From: Clostridium ragsdalei P11
GTDB taxonomy: Bacteria > Bacillota > Clostridia > Clostridiales > Clostridiaceae
DNA length: 62,174 nucleotides
Assembly (NCBI RefSeq): GCF_001675165.1
Contig: NZ_LROS01000019.1
Span: forward strand, 1-62,174
Direction: 5' to 3'
A program made the position numbers and the translations under genes. Below, one piece after another: positions 15,843 to 24,166 of this stretch. The notes beneath the pieces are model-generated. The model made no database searches. It was not told the origin of the DNA and saw only the letters and a list, made by a program, of their open reading frames with translations. The first letter of the stretch is position 1; each line of letters opens with the position of its first letter.

Positions 15843-17258
15843 CTAACTGTTTCTAACCTTCACCTTAGTCCCTTCTTTTGAGTCTATTATATCTATTCCC
15901 ATGGATTTAAGTTCATCCCTAATAACATCTGCCTTATGCCAATCCTTGTTGTTTCTTGCATCATTTCTTTCACATATGAGTCTTTTGATATCTTCTGAAT
16001 CCAACTTTTCTAAATTATGATTGCTTAGCTTTAAAAGATCCAGTGAAAAAACAGTATCAAAACTTTCTATAAGTAAGCTTTTTTCCTTACTTGTCAATTC
16101 ATTATCTTTTATAACTTCAAATAACACAGTAAATGCATTTGGTATATTCAAATCATCACTTATCTTTTCCTGAAATTTATTTTTATACTTATTAACAAGT
16201 TTCTCATCTGCCCTTTCATTTTCTTTTACATTTGAAACTATATCTGCAACTTTCTCCTTTAATTTTTTATAAGCTAACTGTGCCTGCCTTAATGCATCAA
16301 AACTAAACATAAGTTGTTTTCTATACCTAGATTGAAGACAAAAGTATCTATAATCCATAGGTGAGAAGCCCTCCTTTTCAATTTTAGAAAGAGTTAAAAA
16401 ATCACCTTTTGATTTAGACATTTTGCCATCAGATAATACTAAAAATTCTCCATGCATCCAATAATTCACCCATTTGTGTCCAAGTACTGCTTCTGATTCA
16501 GCTATTTCATTTGTATGATGTACTGGAATATGATCTACTCCGCCGCAGTGTATATCTATTTTATCTCCTAAGTATTTTATTGACATAGCAGAACATTCTA
16601 TATGCCAGCCAGGAAAGCCTTTTCCCCAAGGGGAATTCCACTGCATTATTTGATCTTTAAATTTAGAATTTGTAAACCAAAGTACAAAATCCAGCGGATT
16701 TTTCTTATTCTCATCCACATCTATTCTAGCTCCTGCCTCTAATTCTTCCATACTTAAATTAGCTAGTTTATTATAATCTTTAAATTTATCAATTTCATAA
16801 TACACATTTCCATTTGATGTGTAGGTATATCCCTTTTCCTCCAGTGTCTTAATTATATCTATCATGTCTTGAATATGATCTGTGGCCTTACAAACTATAT
16901 CAGGTTTTCTTATATTAAGTTTATGACAATCCTTAAAAAAAGCATTCTCATAAAATTTAGCAATCTCCCATACAGTTTTATTTTCACGTTCAGCCCCTAT
17001 TTGCATCTTATCTTCACCTGTATCTGCATCAGATTGCAAATGTCCTACATCAGTTATATTCATAACATGCTTAACTTTGTAGTGACCATATTCAAAAGCT
17101 TTCTTTAATATATCTTCAAAAATATATGTTCTTAAATTCCCTATATGAGCATAATTATAAACTGTAGGACCGCAGGTATAAATTCCAACTTTTCCTTCAT
17201 TTACAGGAACAAATTTTTCTTTTTTTCTACTCATTGTATTATAAACGTAAAAATTCAT
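15843..17258 (-). CDS. cysS: Cysteinyl-tRNA synthetase
   Basis: A 471-residue class I aminoacyl-tRNA synthetase that attaches cysteine to tRNA-Cys. The HIGH motif is HIGN (residues 38-41, in YNYAHIGNLRTY) and the KMSKS motif is GKMSKSKGDF. Zn-binding Cys29 (YTCGPT), the Cys in HIECSAMS and the His/Glu of HHTNEIAESE are present. The start at 17258 follows AAGGGGAG by seven bases; the frame is open to 17282 but that start would place the binding site inside the gene. No T-box leader is visible in the roughly 90 bases upstream. Confidence 0.95.
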   Translation of the reverse strand: MNFYVYNTMSRKKEKFVPVNEGKVGIYTCGPTVYNYAHIGNLRTYIFEDILKKAFEYGHYKVKHVMNITDVGHLQSDADTGEDKMQIGAERENKTVWEIAKFYENAFFKDCHKLNIRKPDIVCKATDHIQDMIDIIKTLEEKGYTYTSNGNVYYEIDKFKDYNKLANLSMEELEAGARIDVDENKKNPLDFVLWFTNSKFKDQIMQWNSPWGKGFPGWHIECSAMSIKYLGDKIDIHCGGVDHIPVHHTNEIAESEAVLGHKWVNYWMHGEFLVLSDGKMSKSKGDFLTLSKIEKEGFSPMDYRYFCLQSRYRKQLMFSFDALRQAQLAYKKLKEKVADIVSNVKENERADEKLVNKYKNKFQEKISDDLNIPNAFTVLFEVIKDNELTSKEKSLLIESFDTVFSLDLLKLSNHNLEKLDSEDIKRLICERNDARNNKDWHKADVIRDELKSMGIDIIDSKEGTKVKVRNS

Positions 17259-17351
17259 AGTATATCTCCCCTTACTAGGCATAAACTGTTAAAATTGTGT
17301 TATAAATAAATATTATCACAATTTTAATATAATTCAATAATCTCACATGTC

Positions 17352-18269
17352 CTATTTTACATAATCCCTTATATAATTGTGAAAATCCCAAAGATGCAAA
17401 AACCTTTCTGAACTACTATATCCTGATTGGAAAAGTTTCATCCTCATTTTACTGGATATATTAAATTCTGTGCTTCTAACTCCTAATGTTGGAATAAATA
17501 CAGTTCTAACTGCATATTTATCCTTCACATACACTTCTTCATTTTTATCTACCATAGTCCCAAATATATCAAATAAGTAAGAAATAAAATCCATCTTTTT
17601 TGATTCTCCATAGCTTATATCCTCTTCCGCTAATTTAAATCCTATTGTAGGGAACTCCGGGACTTCCTCTGTATCAAATATCCATATTGGAAAATTACTG
17701 AGTATGCCCCCATCAACTATATAGCTGCATTCGCCTTTATAATAAAATTTTACCGGTTTAAAATAAAGGGGGATACTTATACTCATTCTAACTGCTTCTG
17801 CTATTTCAAACTTCATAGGATCTATACCGTATTCTTTTAAATCATCTGGTAATATTATCATTCTCTTTTTAGTTATATCTGATGCTACTATTTTAAGAGG
17901 TGACTTTCCATCTACACTTATATCTCCAAAAGTTCTTTTTCCCTTTTTAGATATGAGTTCTTCAATATATTTTTTTACAGCATCTGAAGAATATATTCCC
18001 TTATCTTTAAAAAGTGTAAAAGACTTTTTAATTAAAGAAAGTTCTCTTATCCATTTTTTTTTAAAGAATATATCTCTGTCTAGATTCATAGCTATGTTTT
18101 TCAACTCTTCTCCACTATACCCTACTGCTAAAAGTGAAGCTATTACCGCTCCAGCAGAAGTTCCTGCAAACTTGTTCCACTTATATCCCATTTTTTCAAA
18201 ACAACATACTGCTCCTATAAGTCCTATTCCCTTCATTCCTCCACCTTCAAATACAGCATTTGCTATCAT
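17352..18269 (-). CDS. Patatin-like phospholipase
   Basis: A 305-residue serine hydrolase of the patatin/RssA family. The oxyanion-hole motif is GGGMKGIGLIG (residues about 9-19), the nucleophile elbow is GTSAGAVIAS (Ser in G-x-S-x-G) and the catalytic Asp is in DGGILSNFPIW. Length is normal. Such proteins are usually cytoplasmic or membrane-associated lipid acyl hydrolases; the physiological substrate is not evident. There is no signal peptide. It stands alone between cysS and a convergent-free intergenic region. Confidence 0.88.
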   Translation of the reverse strand: MIANAVFEGGGMKGIGLIGAVCCFEKMGYKWNKFAGTSAGAVIASLLAVGYSGEELKNIAMNLDRDIFFKKKWIRELSLIKKSFTLFKDKGIYSSDAVKKYIEELISKKGKRTFGDISVDGKSPLKIVASDITKKRMIILPDDLKEYGIDPMKFEIAEAVRMSISIPLYFKPVKFYYKGECSYIVDGGILSNFPIWIFDTEEVPEFPTIGFKLAEEDISYGESKKMDFISYLFDIFGTMVDKNEEVYVKDKYAVRTVFIPTLGVRSTEFNISSKMRMKLFQSGYSSSERFLHLWDFHNYIRDYVK

Positions 18270-18407
18270 AAAACCACCTCAATATATAAATATGTAAATT
18301 TTCATATATTGGATACTTAAAAATCAATTATAGAATATTATTCAAAATAAGTGGGAAGCTATAATTATAATTATTGATGTTATATTAAAAGAAGGGAGAT
18401 TGTCAAA

Positions 18408-18803
18408 ATGCGAATTGAAATTTACTATAAAGGCATTAAAAACGCCAATGAAGCTGTAAAAAAACTTAAAAGTGAAGGATTTAGCCATACTGCTGTGGAT
18501 TTAAATGACAATTATATAGACCCCTTAAGCTCTAATTCAGATTTTGGTATAAATTTTTCAAATGTAATAAATTCCTCAGGAGTTTCCTATACTTCATCCG
18601 GAAGGACTCTTCCATCTACAAGTCCTATGATAAGTGGTTTCGGTAGTTTTAGAGACCTTGAAAACACATCTTATAAAGTAATTGTAAATTCTAATTCTTT
18701 AGATAATGAAAAATTGAAAGAAACCATAAAAAAAACTGGTGGAAAAATCAAAAATTATATTTCAAATAATGAAAGTAAAATTGGAGATAATAGTTTACTT
18801 TAA
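18408..18803 (+). CDS. Hypothetical protein, two short alpha/beta halves with a Gly/Ser linker
   Basis: A 131-residue protein not recognised. Residues 1-35 (MRIEIYYKGI then KNANEAVKKLKSEGF) look like a beta-alpha-beta unit, 45-85 are Ser/Gly/Asn-rich and likely flexible, and 90-118 (YKVIVNSN followed by LKETIKKTGGKI) repeat the beta-alpha pattern. The layout recalls general stress proteins that carry a ferredoxin-like half repeat, but I cannot assign a family. The ribosome binding site GAAGGGAG at 18391-18398 supports translation. Confidence 0.6.
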   Translation: MRIEIYYKGIKNANEAVKKLKSEGFSHTAVDLNDNYIDPLSSNSDFGINFSNVINSSGVSYTSSGRTLPSTSPMISGFGSFRDLENTSYKVIVNSNSLDNEKLKETIKKTGGKIKNYISNNESKIGDNSLL

Positions 18804-18839
18804 TTTTAAGTAAACATAATAATTTTTACGTTAATTAAA

Positions 18840-18890
18840 AACCTCACATAAGTATCTTAAAATTTTATAACTCATTATGTGAGGTTCTCT
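18840..18890. terminator. Bidirectional terminator
   Basis: AACCTCACATAA (18840-18851) pairs with TTATGTGAGGTT (18875-18886) over a 23-nt loop, and CTCTTTTT follows. It serves the hypothetical gene and the convergent holin-like gene. Confidence 0.75.
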
Positions 18891-18892
18891 TT

Positions 18893-19282
18893 TTAAATTT
18901 TCTGATTATCATTCTGTGGAATTTTATCTTTGTCCTTATTTATTTCCCCTGCAACAGATTGTCTTAATTGTTCTATTTGAGCAGTAGTCAAATCAGGCAA
19001 TATTTTTAATATTTCTTCTTCAAATTTTTTTTGTTTGTTAGAAATAGTACTTTTTATGTTTGAATTTATCCTAAAATATTCATCTACAACCCTCCACACT
19101 TCCCTGGCAACTTGCAGCCATCCATTATATCTATTAATACGTATTTTTTGTATAACCTCCTCTTTTCTTTTCTCAACTAATACTACAATGGCATCTCCAA
19201 TAGCTTTAATTACTGCAACTAACACCCCTACTATGACAGTTATAGCTATAGGAACAATTCCATTAATAATACTCTGTAACAT
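18893..19282 (-). CDS. Small holin-like membrane protein
   Basis: A 129-residue protein with one strongly hydrophobic N-terminal helix (residues about 8-36, IVPIAITVIVGVLVAVIKAI). A basic amphipathic region (KIRINRYNGWLQVAREVW) and a Lys/Asp/Asn-rich tail follow. This layout resembles phage holins of the LLH type, which form membrane pores. No endolysin or phage structural genes are adjacent, so it may be a stray phage gene or a host protein co-opted for another role. It starts at ATG 19282 after AAGGGGGAAC. Confidence 0.5.
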   Translation of the reverse strand: MLQSIINGIVPIAITVIVGVLVAVIKAIGDAIVVLVEKRKEEVIQKIRINRYNGWLQVAREVWRVVDEYFRINSNIKSTISNKQKKFEEEILKILPDLTTAQIEQLRQSVAGEINKDKDKIPQNDNQKI

Positions 19283-19384
19283 TTACAAGTTCCCCCTTAA
19301 ATTTACTTCAAATGTCTGTTACCAATTAGTTTATTAATGTAATACACGTAATGTTCCTATTATTGTATACGTAAACATATATAT

Positions 19385-19436
19385 TGATAAAAAATAGACT
19401 AGCATACTGACTTGTTATTTCTTTGAAAATGCCTTA
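19385..19436. repeat. Solo terminal repeat of the 9202-9482 element family
   Basis: This 52-base segment matches 9431-9482 with three mismatches (TGATAAAAAATAG onward to GAAAATGCCT-TA). No matching left end or interior is seen near it. It overlaps the 3' end of the ROK kinase gene, whose last 11 codons and stop lie inside the repeat. Confidence 0.75.
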
Positions 19437-20391
19437 TAGCAAGAGCTGCAGCTCCAATAGCCCCAGAATCTTCTCCTAAAAGTGCAGAAAGTATCTTAGT
19501 GTTTTCACTTATAGATTGAAAACATCTTTTTTTCACAACCTGTTTTACTTTACTTAAAACTATACTTCCACCCTTGGAGACCCCTCCTCCTATTACAACT
19601 ACTTCCGGATCAAAGCAAGTGACTACATTTGCCACACATATTCCAAGATAATTTAAAGCTATGTCTAATATATTTTTAGATACTCCATCTCCAAGTTCTG
19701 CCTCTTTAAACACTTCTTTTGAAGTTATATTCTTATATTTAGAAAGAGAAGTACATTCTCCTGTTTTTACTGCTTTTTTTGCTTCTCGTGCTATAGCAGT
19801 ACCGGATGCAAGTACCTCTGCACATCCATAATTTCCGCAGTTACATAGGGGACCTTCTTTTTCTAAAGTCATATGCCCTACTTCCAGTGCATTTTTAGTA
19901 TTACCTCTATATATTCTACCATTTAATATAGCTCCTCCCCCTATTCCTGTAGAAACTGTTATGAATACCATGTTTTCACTGTCCTTGCCTGAACCAAACA
20001 TATATTCCCCTAGTGCCGCTGCATTTGCATCATTATCTAAATATACGGGAATCTTAAAATTATCCTTTATAGGTTTTACAATATTAAAATTTCTAAAAGG
20101 CAAATTTGGGGTGCATATTATCTCGCCTTTATCTATATTAAGCGGACCTGGAGATCCGATTCCCACGCCTACTATTGCTTTTCTGTCAACTTTACACTCC
20201 TCAATTACCTTCTCAATAATCTCTATCATTCTATTTAATATGAAGTTTTCCCCTTTTTCCGCTTCCGTTGGCAAAGTAGCCTTACATATTACTTGTCCCA
20301 TGAAGTTTACAACAGCAGCACAAATTTTGGTACCACCTAAGTCAATTCCCACTACATATTTATCTTTCAAGTTATCTTCTCTCCTCTCCAT
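19399..20391 (-). CDS. ROK-family sugar kinase (glucokinase-like)
   Basis: A 330-residue kinase. The ATP-binding motif is GIDLGGTK, the DxGxT-like second phosphate motif lies in VSTGIGGGAI, the substrate His region is VGHMTLEKEG and the structural Zn site is CNCGNYGCAEVLASG. It phosphorylates glucose or a related hexose. ATG 20391 has GGAG seven bases upstream; a TTG at 20370 with an internal AGGAGAG is an alternative. The normal family C-terminus (GAAALA) is followed by RHFQRNNKSVC, encoded by a repeat end, so the C-terminal tail has been replaced or extended by the insertion. Confidence 0.88.
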   Translation of the reverse strand: MERREDNLKDKYVVGIDLGGTKICAAVVNFMGQVICKATLPTEAEKGENFILNRMIEIIEKVIEECKVDRKAIVGVGIGSPGPLNIDKGEIICTPNLPFRNFNIVKPIKDNFKIPVYLDNDANAAALGEYMFGSGKDSENMVFITVSTGIGGGAILNGRIYRGNTKNALEVGHMTLEKEGPLCNCGNYGCAEVLASGTAIAREAKKAVKTGECTSLSKYKNITSKEVFKEAELGDGVSKNILDIALNYLGICVANVVTCFDPEVVVIGGGVSKGGSIVLSKVKQVVKKRCFQSISENTKILSALLGEDSGAIGAAALAIRHFQRNNKSVC

Positions 20392-20565
20392 ATAATATCT
20401 CCATCAAAATATAATATATCACATATTTATATCATTAACTAATTTTTATAAAAAGGTATATATCTACATAAAGTTACTCAAAATAACTTAAATTAGAGTT
20501 ATTAAGTTGGATTAATATACACATATTATAGATATGTATTTTTTATATATTTTGGAGGAAGTATT

Positions 20566-22416
20566 ATGTTAGAAAAATTTGTAGATGTTTTAATTGGTAA
20601 ACCACTGCCAAATGAACAAACATCACATGAAAAATATAATATTTTGTTTGGATTAGCAATTATGGCTAGTGATGCTATTTCATCAGTTGCATATGCAGCA
20701 GAAGAAATTTTAGTCGTATTAATAGGCGTATTAGGTTTAGTTGCCTACAACTGGCTTGGATGGGTTTCATTAATGATTATAGGCTTATTGTTTATTCTCA
20801 CCATATCATATGTTCAAATTATCAGAGCATACCCTCAAGGTGGAGGCGCCTATATAGTTGCCAAAGAAAATTTAGGGATAAGACCAGGATTAGTTGCTGC
20901 ATCTGCATTATTAATAGATTATATATTGACGGTTGCAGTAAGTGCTAGTGCTGGAGTTTCAGCAATAATCTCAGCTTTTCCTACTTTAGGAATTCATAAG
21001 ATTTCACTAGTAGTGGGATTAATTATCATACTTACTATCTTAAATTTAAGAGGTGTTAGTGAATCATCTAAAATATTTAGTATACCTACTTATCTCTTTA
21101 TACTGGGTATGATAACTATGATTATATATGGTTTTATAAAATACTCTATATATGGTGCAGCTGCACCTATGATAAATACTTCTATTAAGGCAACGGGAAC
21201 ATTAAGTATATTTTTAATTCTTAGGGCTTTTTCTTCAGGTTGTTCAGCGCTAACGGGATTAGAAGCAGTAAGTAATGCAGTTCCTAATTTTAAAGAACCT
21301 AGCCAAAAAAATGCTAAAATGGTTATGATATTATTATCAAGTTTAATATTGTTTATCTTTGGTGGCACTTCACTGCTTGCTAGATTTTATCATGCTGTAC
21401 CAACAAAAAATGTTACAGTTCTATCCCAAATAGCACTTGGTGTATTTGGCAGAAACTTTATGTACTATTTTATACAGATTACTACATCCATAATATTAAT
21501 AATGGCATGTAATACAGCTTTTACAGGATTTCCTATGCTAATGTACGTTGTTGCTAGAGATGGATTTGCACCAAGACAATTCACTATGAAAGGTAAGAGA
21601 TTAAGCTTCTCAATAGGCATTGAAGTATTATCCTTTATTGCAGGAATATTAGTACTTATATTTAAAGCAGATGTTCATAGCCTAATCCCTCTATATTCAG
21701 TAGGTGTTTTCTTGTCCTTTACTTTAGCACAAACGGGAATGGTGCTGCATTGGAAGAGTAGTACTGAACCTGGATGGAAAAAGCGTGCTTTAATTAATGG
21801 TATAGGTGCCATAGTAACTATAATTACAACGCTTATAATTATATATGAAAAAGCATTAGCTGGTGCATGGATAGTTATTGCTTTAATTCCTATACTAGTT
21901 ATTATTATGGCATCTATAAAGAGACATTATGATAAAGTGGCAGAACAGCTGAGGGCATCAAAAGAAGATATATTAAATATAGAGTTAGGTAAAAAATTTA
22001 CACATATTTGCATAATTCCTATTGCAAGTTTAAATAAAGCAACGTTAAACGCTTTACAATATGCTAGGAGCATAACACCAGATGTAATAGCTTTAAATGT
22101 ATCTATTGATAAAACTTCTACAGAAAAACTAAAAACTAAATGGGCTGAGTTAAATACAGATATATTACTAGTAACTAAGTATTCTCCTTATAGACAAATA
22201 ATAACTCCATTACTTAAGTATATAGAGATCATATCAAATGCAGCTTCTGAGGATGAGAAAGTAACTATAATATTGCCACAATTTATAACACATAAGTGGT
22301 GGGGAAATTTTCTTCATAATCATACAGGATTTTTGCTTAGAGAAAACTTACTGAGAAATAAAAATATTGTAGTATCAACTTATCCTTATCATTTAAATGA
22401 TGAAGAATTAGATTAA
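20566..22416 (+). CDS. kimA: APC-superfamily K+ importer, KimA-like
   Basis: A 616-residue protein with 12 hydrophobic segments and a cytoplasmic C-terminal domain of about 150 residues. The N-terminal pattern LIGKPL, then ASDAISSVAYAAEE, YPQGGGAYIVAKENLG and DYILTVAVSASAG closely follows Bacillus KimA (YdaO), a high-affinity K+/H+ symporter inhibited by c-di-AMP. Some homologues are annotated as amino-acid permeases, so substrate is inferred. RBS TTGGAGGAAG precedes the ATG. The c-di-AMP riboswitch that controls kimA in Bacillus is not apparent in the 174 bases upstream. Confidence 0.78.
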   Translation: MLEKFVDVLIGKPLPNEQTSHEKYNILFGLAIMASDAISSVAYAAEEILVVLIGVLGLVAYNWLGWVSLMIIGLLFILTISYVQIIRAYPQGGGAYIVAKENLGIRPGLVAASALLIDYILTVAVSASAGVSAIISAFPTLGIHKISLVVGLIIILTILNLRGVSESSKIFSIPTYLFILGMITMIIYGFIKYSIYGAAAPMINTSIKATGTLSIFLILRAFSSGCSALTGLEAVSNAVPNFKEPSQKNAKMVMILLSSLILFIFGGTSLLARFYHAVPTKNVTVLSQIALGVFGRNFMYYFIQITTSIILIMACNTAFTGFPMLMYVVARDGFAPRQFTMKGKRLSFSIGIEVLSFIAGILVLIFKADVHSLIPLYSVGVFLSFTLAQTGMVLHWKSSTEPGWKKRALINGIGAIVTIITTLIIIYEKALAGAWIVIALIPILVIIMASIKRHYDKVAEQLRASKEDILNIELGKKFTHICIIPIASLNKATLNALQYARSITPDVIALNVSIDKTSTEKLKTKWAELNTDILLVTKYSPYRQIITPLLKYIEIISNAASEDEKVTIILPQFITHKWWGNFLHNHTGFLLRENLLRNKNIVVSTYPYHLNDEELD

Positions 22417-22421
22417 CTTTA

Positions 22422-22470
22422 AGTGCCTGGCACCTAATGGGAACATTTTTATCCCACGGTGACAGGCACC
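22422..22470. repeat. REP-like hairpin
   Basis: GTGCCTGGCACC (about 22423-22434) pairs with GGTGACAGGCAC (about 22458-22469) with one mismatch, enclosing GGGA/TCCC. This GTGCCTGGCACC/GGTGACAGGCAC type is a recurrent dispersed hairpin in Firmicutes genomes, thought to be moved by Y1-type (REP-associated) transposases. Only one copy is seen here. Confidence 0.55.
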
Positions 22471-22477
22471 ATTATAT

Positions 22478-22513
22478 AAAAAGTGCTTTCACGATTTCGT
22501 GAAAGCACTTTTT
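22478..22513. terminator. Strong bidirectional terminator
   Basis: A perfect 17-bp stem, AAAAAGTGCTTTCACGA (22478-22494) and its complement (22497-22513), has a 2-nt apparent loop and flanking A and T runs. It separates the convergent kimA-like and gltP genes. Confidence 0.9.
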
Positions 22514-22533
22514 ACAGAGACTATATATGACAA

Positions 22534-23859
22534 CTATGCCTCTACACTTTTTAATTTATCTTTATGATCTGTATGATCTTTATGATTTATAATGGATTGG
22601 TAATACTTTTCACCTTTTTCTTTATCATATACATGCTGCCAATTAGCAACAAATATGCTAGCTAGAGAGTTTCCAACAACATTTACTACTGTTCTTCCCA
22701 TATCTAAAAGACGGTCAATTCCAGCTATAAAAGCAAGACCTTCTATTGGAATACCACAAGTTCCAAGTGTAGCTAACAGTACTACAAAAGAAGCTCCTGG
22801 GACACCTGCTATTCCCTTTGAAGTTATCATAAGTACTATTACTAAGCTTATTTGAGCTCCAATGGAAAGATGCATACCATATAACTGTGCTATAAATATA
22901 GCTGCCATAGATTCATAAAGCGTGGAACCATCAAGGTTAAAAGTATAACCTGTAGGAACTACAAAAGATACAGTAGCACTTGGACATCCGTACTTCTCCA
23001 TTTTTGACATCAACCTTGGAAGTACTGTTTCTGAACTAGCTGTACTAAAAGCAAGCAAAAGCTCATCTTTTAATATTCTTATTAGTCTAAATATACTATT
23101 TCCAACCAATTTTGCTGCTATTCCCATAAATACAAGTATAAAGAAAGCCATACCTGCATAAACTAATATCATTAGCTTTCCCAATGGAATGAGTGATTTA
23201 AGGCCAAAATTACATACAGTACAACCAATTAATGCAAATACACCTATAGGTGCAGTCTTCATAATCTGGTTAGTTACCCAGAACATTGTATTTGCTACAC
23301 CTTGGAAAAAGTCCAATATAGGTTTTCCTTTTTCTCCAATAGATGCAACTCCAAGTCCAAACATAACAGAGAAGAATATAATTGGAAGCATATCTCCTTT
23401 ACTTAAAGAATCCATAATATTCGTAGGGAAAATATTTATTATAGTATCTACAAATCCCTTATTAGTAGCCTTTTTTGCAGTATCAACGTAACTAGCAATG
23501 TTTGTCTTAGTCAAGCTGCTCATATTTACACCCGTACCCGGATGGAATATGTTTGAAAATAAGAGTCCAACAATTAATGCAATAGTAGTCATTATTTCAA
23601 AATATATTATAGTCTTTAATGCAAGAGCTCCTACCTTCTTCATATCACCTACTCCTGCAACACCTACTATAAGACATGATACTACAATAGGTATAACTAT
23701 CATTTTAATCAGCCTTAAAAATATAGTTCCAAAAGGTTGAAGATATTTAGGTAGATTTGGATTACCATAAAAAATAGCACCAACTATAACTCCAAGTATA
23801 AGACCAATTAAAATTTGGGTGGCTAGTCCACCTTTAAGCTTTCTTTTCTTCTTTTCCAT
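22534..23859 (-). CDS. gltP: Dicarboxylate/amino acid:cation symporter (GltP/DctA family)
   Basis: A 441-residue secondary transporter of the DAACS family, importing glutamate/aspartate or C4-dicarboxylates with H+ or Na+. Family motifs are present: AFSTASSETVLP (hairpin 1 Ser-rich tip), VPTGYTFNLDGSTLY (TM7 NMDGT-like), and AGIDRLLDMGRTVVNVVGNS (TM8). About eight transmembrane helices plus two re-entrant loops are expected. The gene is divergent from a GlnK/GlnL-type two-component system, which likely controls it. The His/Asp-rich C-terminus (KDHTDHKDK) is unusual. Confidence 0.9.
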   Translation of the reverse strand: MEKKKRKLKGGLATQILIGLILGVIVGAIFYGNPNLPKYLQPFGTIFLRLIKMIVIPIVVSCLIVGVAGVGDMKKVGALALKTIIYFEIMTTIALIVGLLFSNIFHPGTGVNMSSLTKTNIASYVDTAKKATNKGFVDTIINIFPTNIMDSLSKGDMLPIIFFSVMFGLGVASIGEKGKPILDFFQGVANTMFWVTNQIMKTAPIGVFALIGCTVCNFGLKSLIPLGKLMILVYAGMAFFILVFMGIAAKLVGNSIFRLIRILKDELLLAFSTASSETVLPRLMSKMEKYGCPSATVSFVVPTGYTFNLDGSTLYESMAAIFIAQLYGMHLSIGAQISLVIVLMITSKGIAGVPGASFVVLLATLGTCGIPIEGLAFIAGIDRLLDMGRTVVNVVGNSLASIFVANWQHVYDKEKGEKYYQSIINHKDHTDHKDKLKSVEA

Positions 23860-24166
23860 TTTAATCCCCTTCCCATATTTAAATAATTACATTGTTACTT
23901 TGTAAACGATTAATATATGCACATATTTCCAACACCTCAATATTACAACTTAACATACAAAAAACTATATTATTATACTGAAATATATAAAAATTTTTTA
24001 TCAATTTTATAAATAAAGAATATATTTGAATATACTAACTTAAATTTCAAACTAATTAAAATATATAATTAATAATATTTTTGTAGAAGTTTGTCAATCT
24101 TATTTATTTAATTTATAATATATGGGGCTTTGTTTTTATAATATAATTAAAATGAGGTGTGTTTAC
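23860..24166. other. Divergent control region of gltP and the two-component genes
   Basis: A 307-base, extremely AT-rich gap. A clear plus-strand promoter lies at 24091-24119. No strong inverted repeat was recognised as a response-regulator site. Confidence 0.5.
24091..24119 (+). promoter_or_regulatory. Promoter of the glnK-glnL-like operon
   Basis: TTGTCA (24091-24096), a 17-base spacer and TATAAT (24114-24119). The predicted transcription start (about 24126) lies downstream of the ATG at 24122, which supports the TTG start at 24167 for the kinase. Confidence 0.65.

Noticed and set aside
17259-17351. T-box leader for cysS
   Set aside because: Only about 90 bases separate cysS from the next gene and no T-box sequence or antiterminator is visible.
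18893-19282. Prophage indicated by the holin-like gene and the tyrosine recombinase at 4375
   Set aside because: No capsid, portal, tail, terminase or lysin genes, and the recombinase is 13 kb away next to SOS genes.
20392-20565. c-di-AMP (ydaO/yuaA) riboswitch upstream of the kimA-like gene
   Set aside because: The expected conserved GC-containing segments are absent; the leader is almost only A and T.
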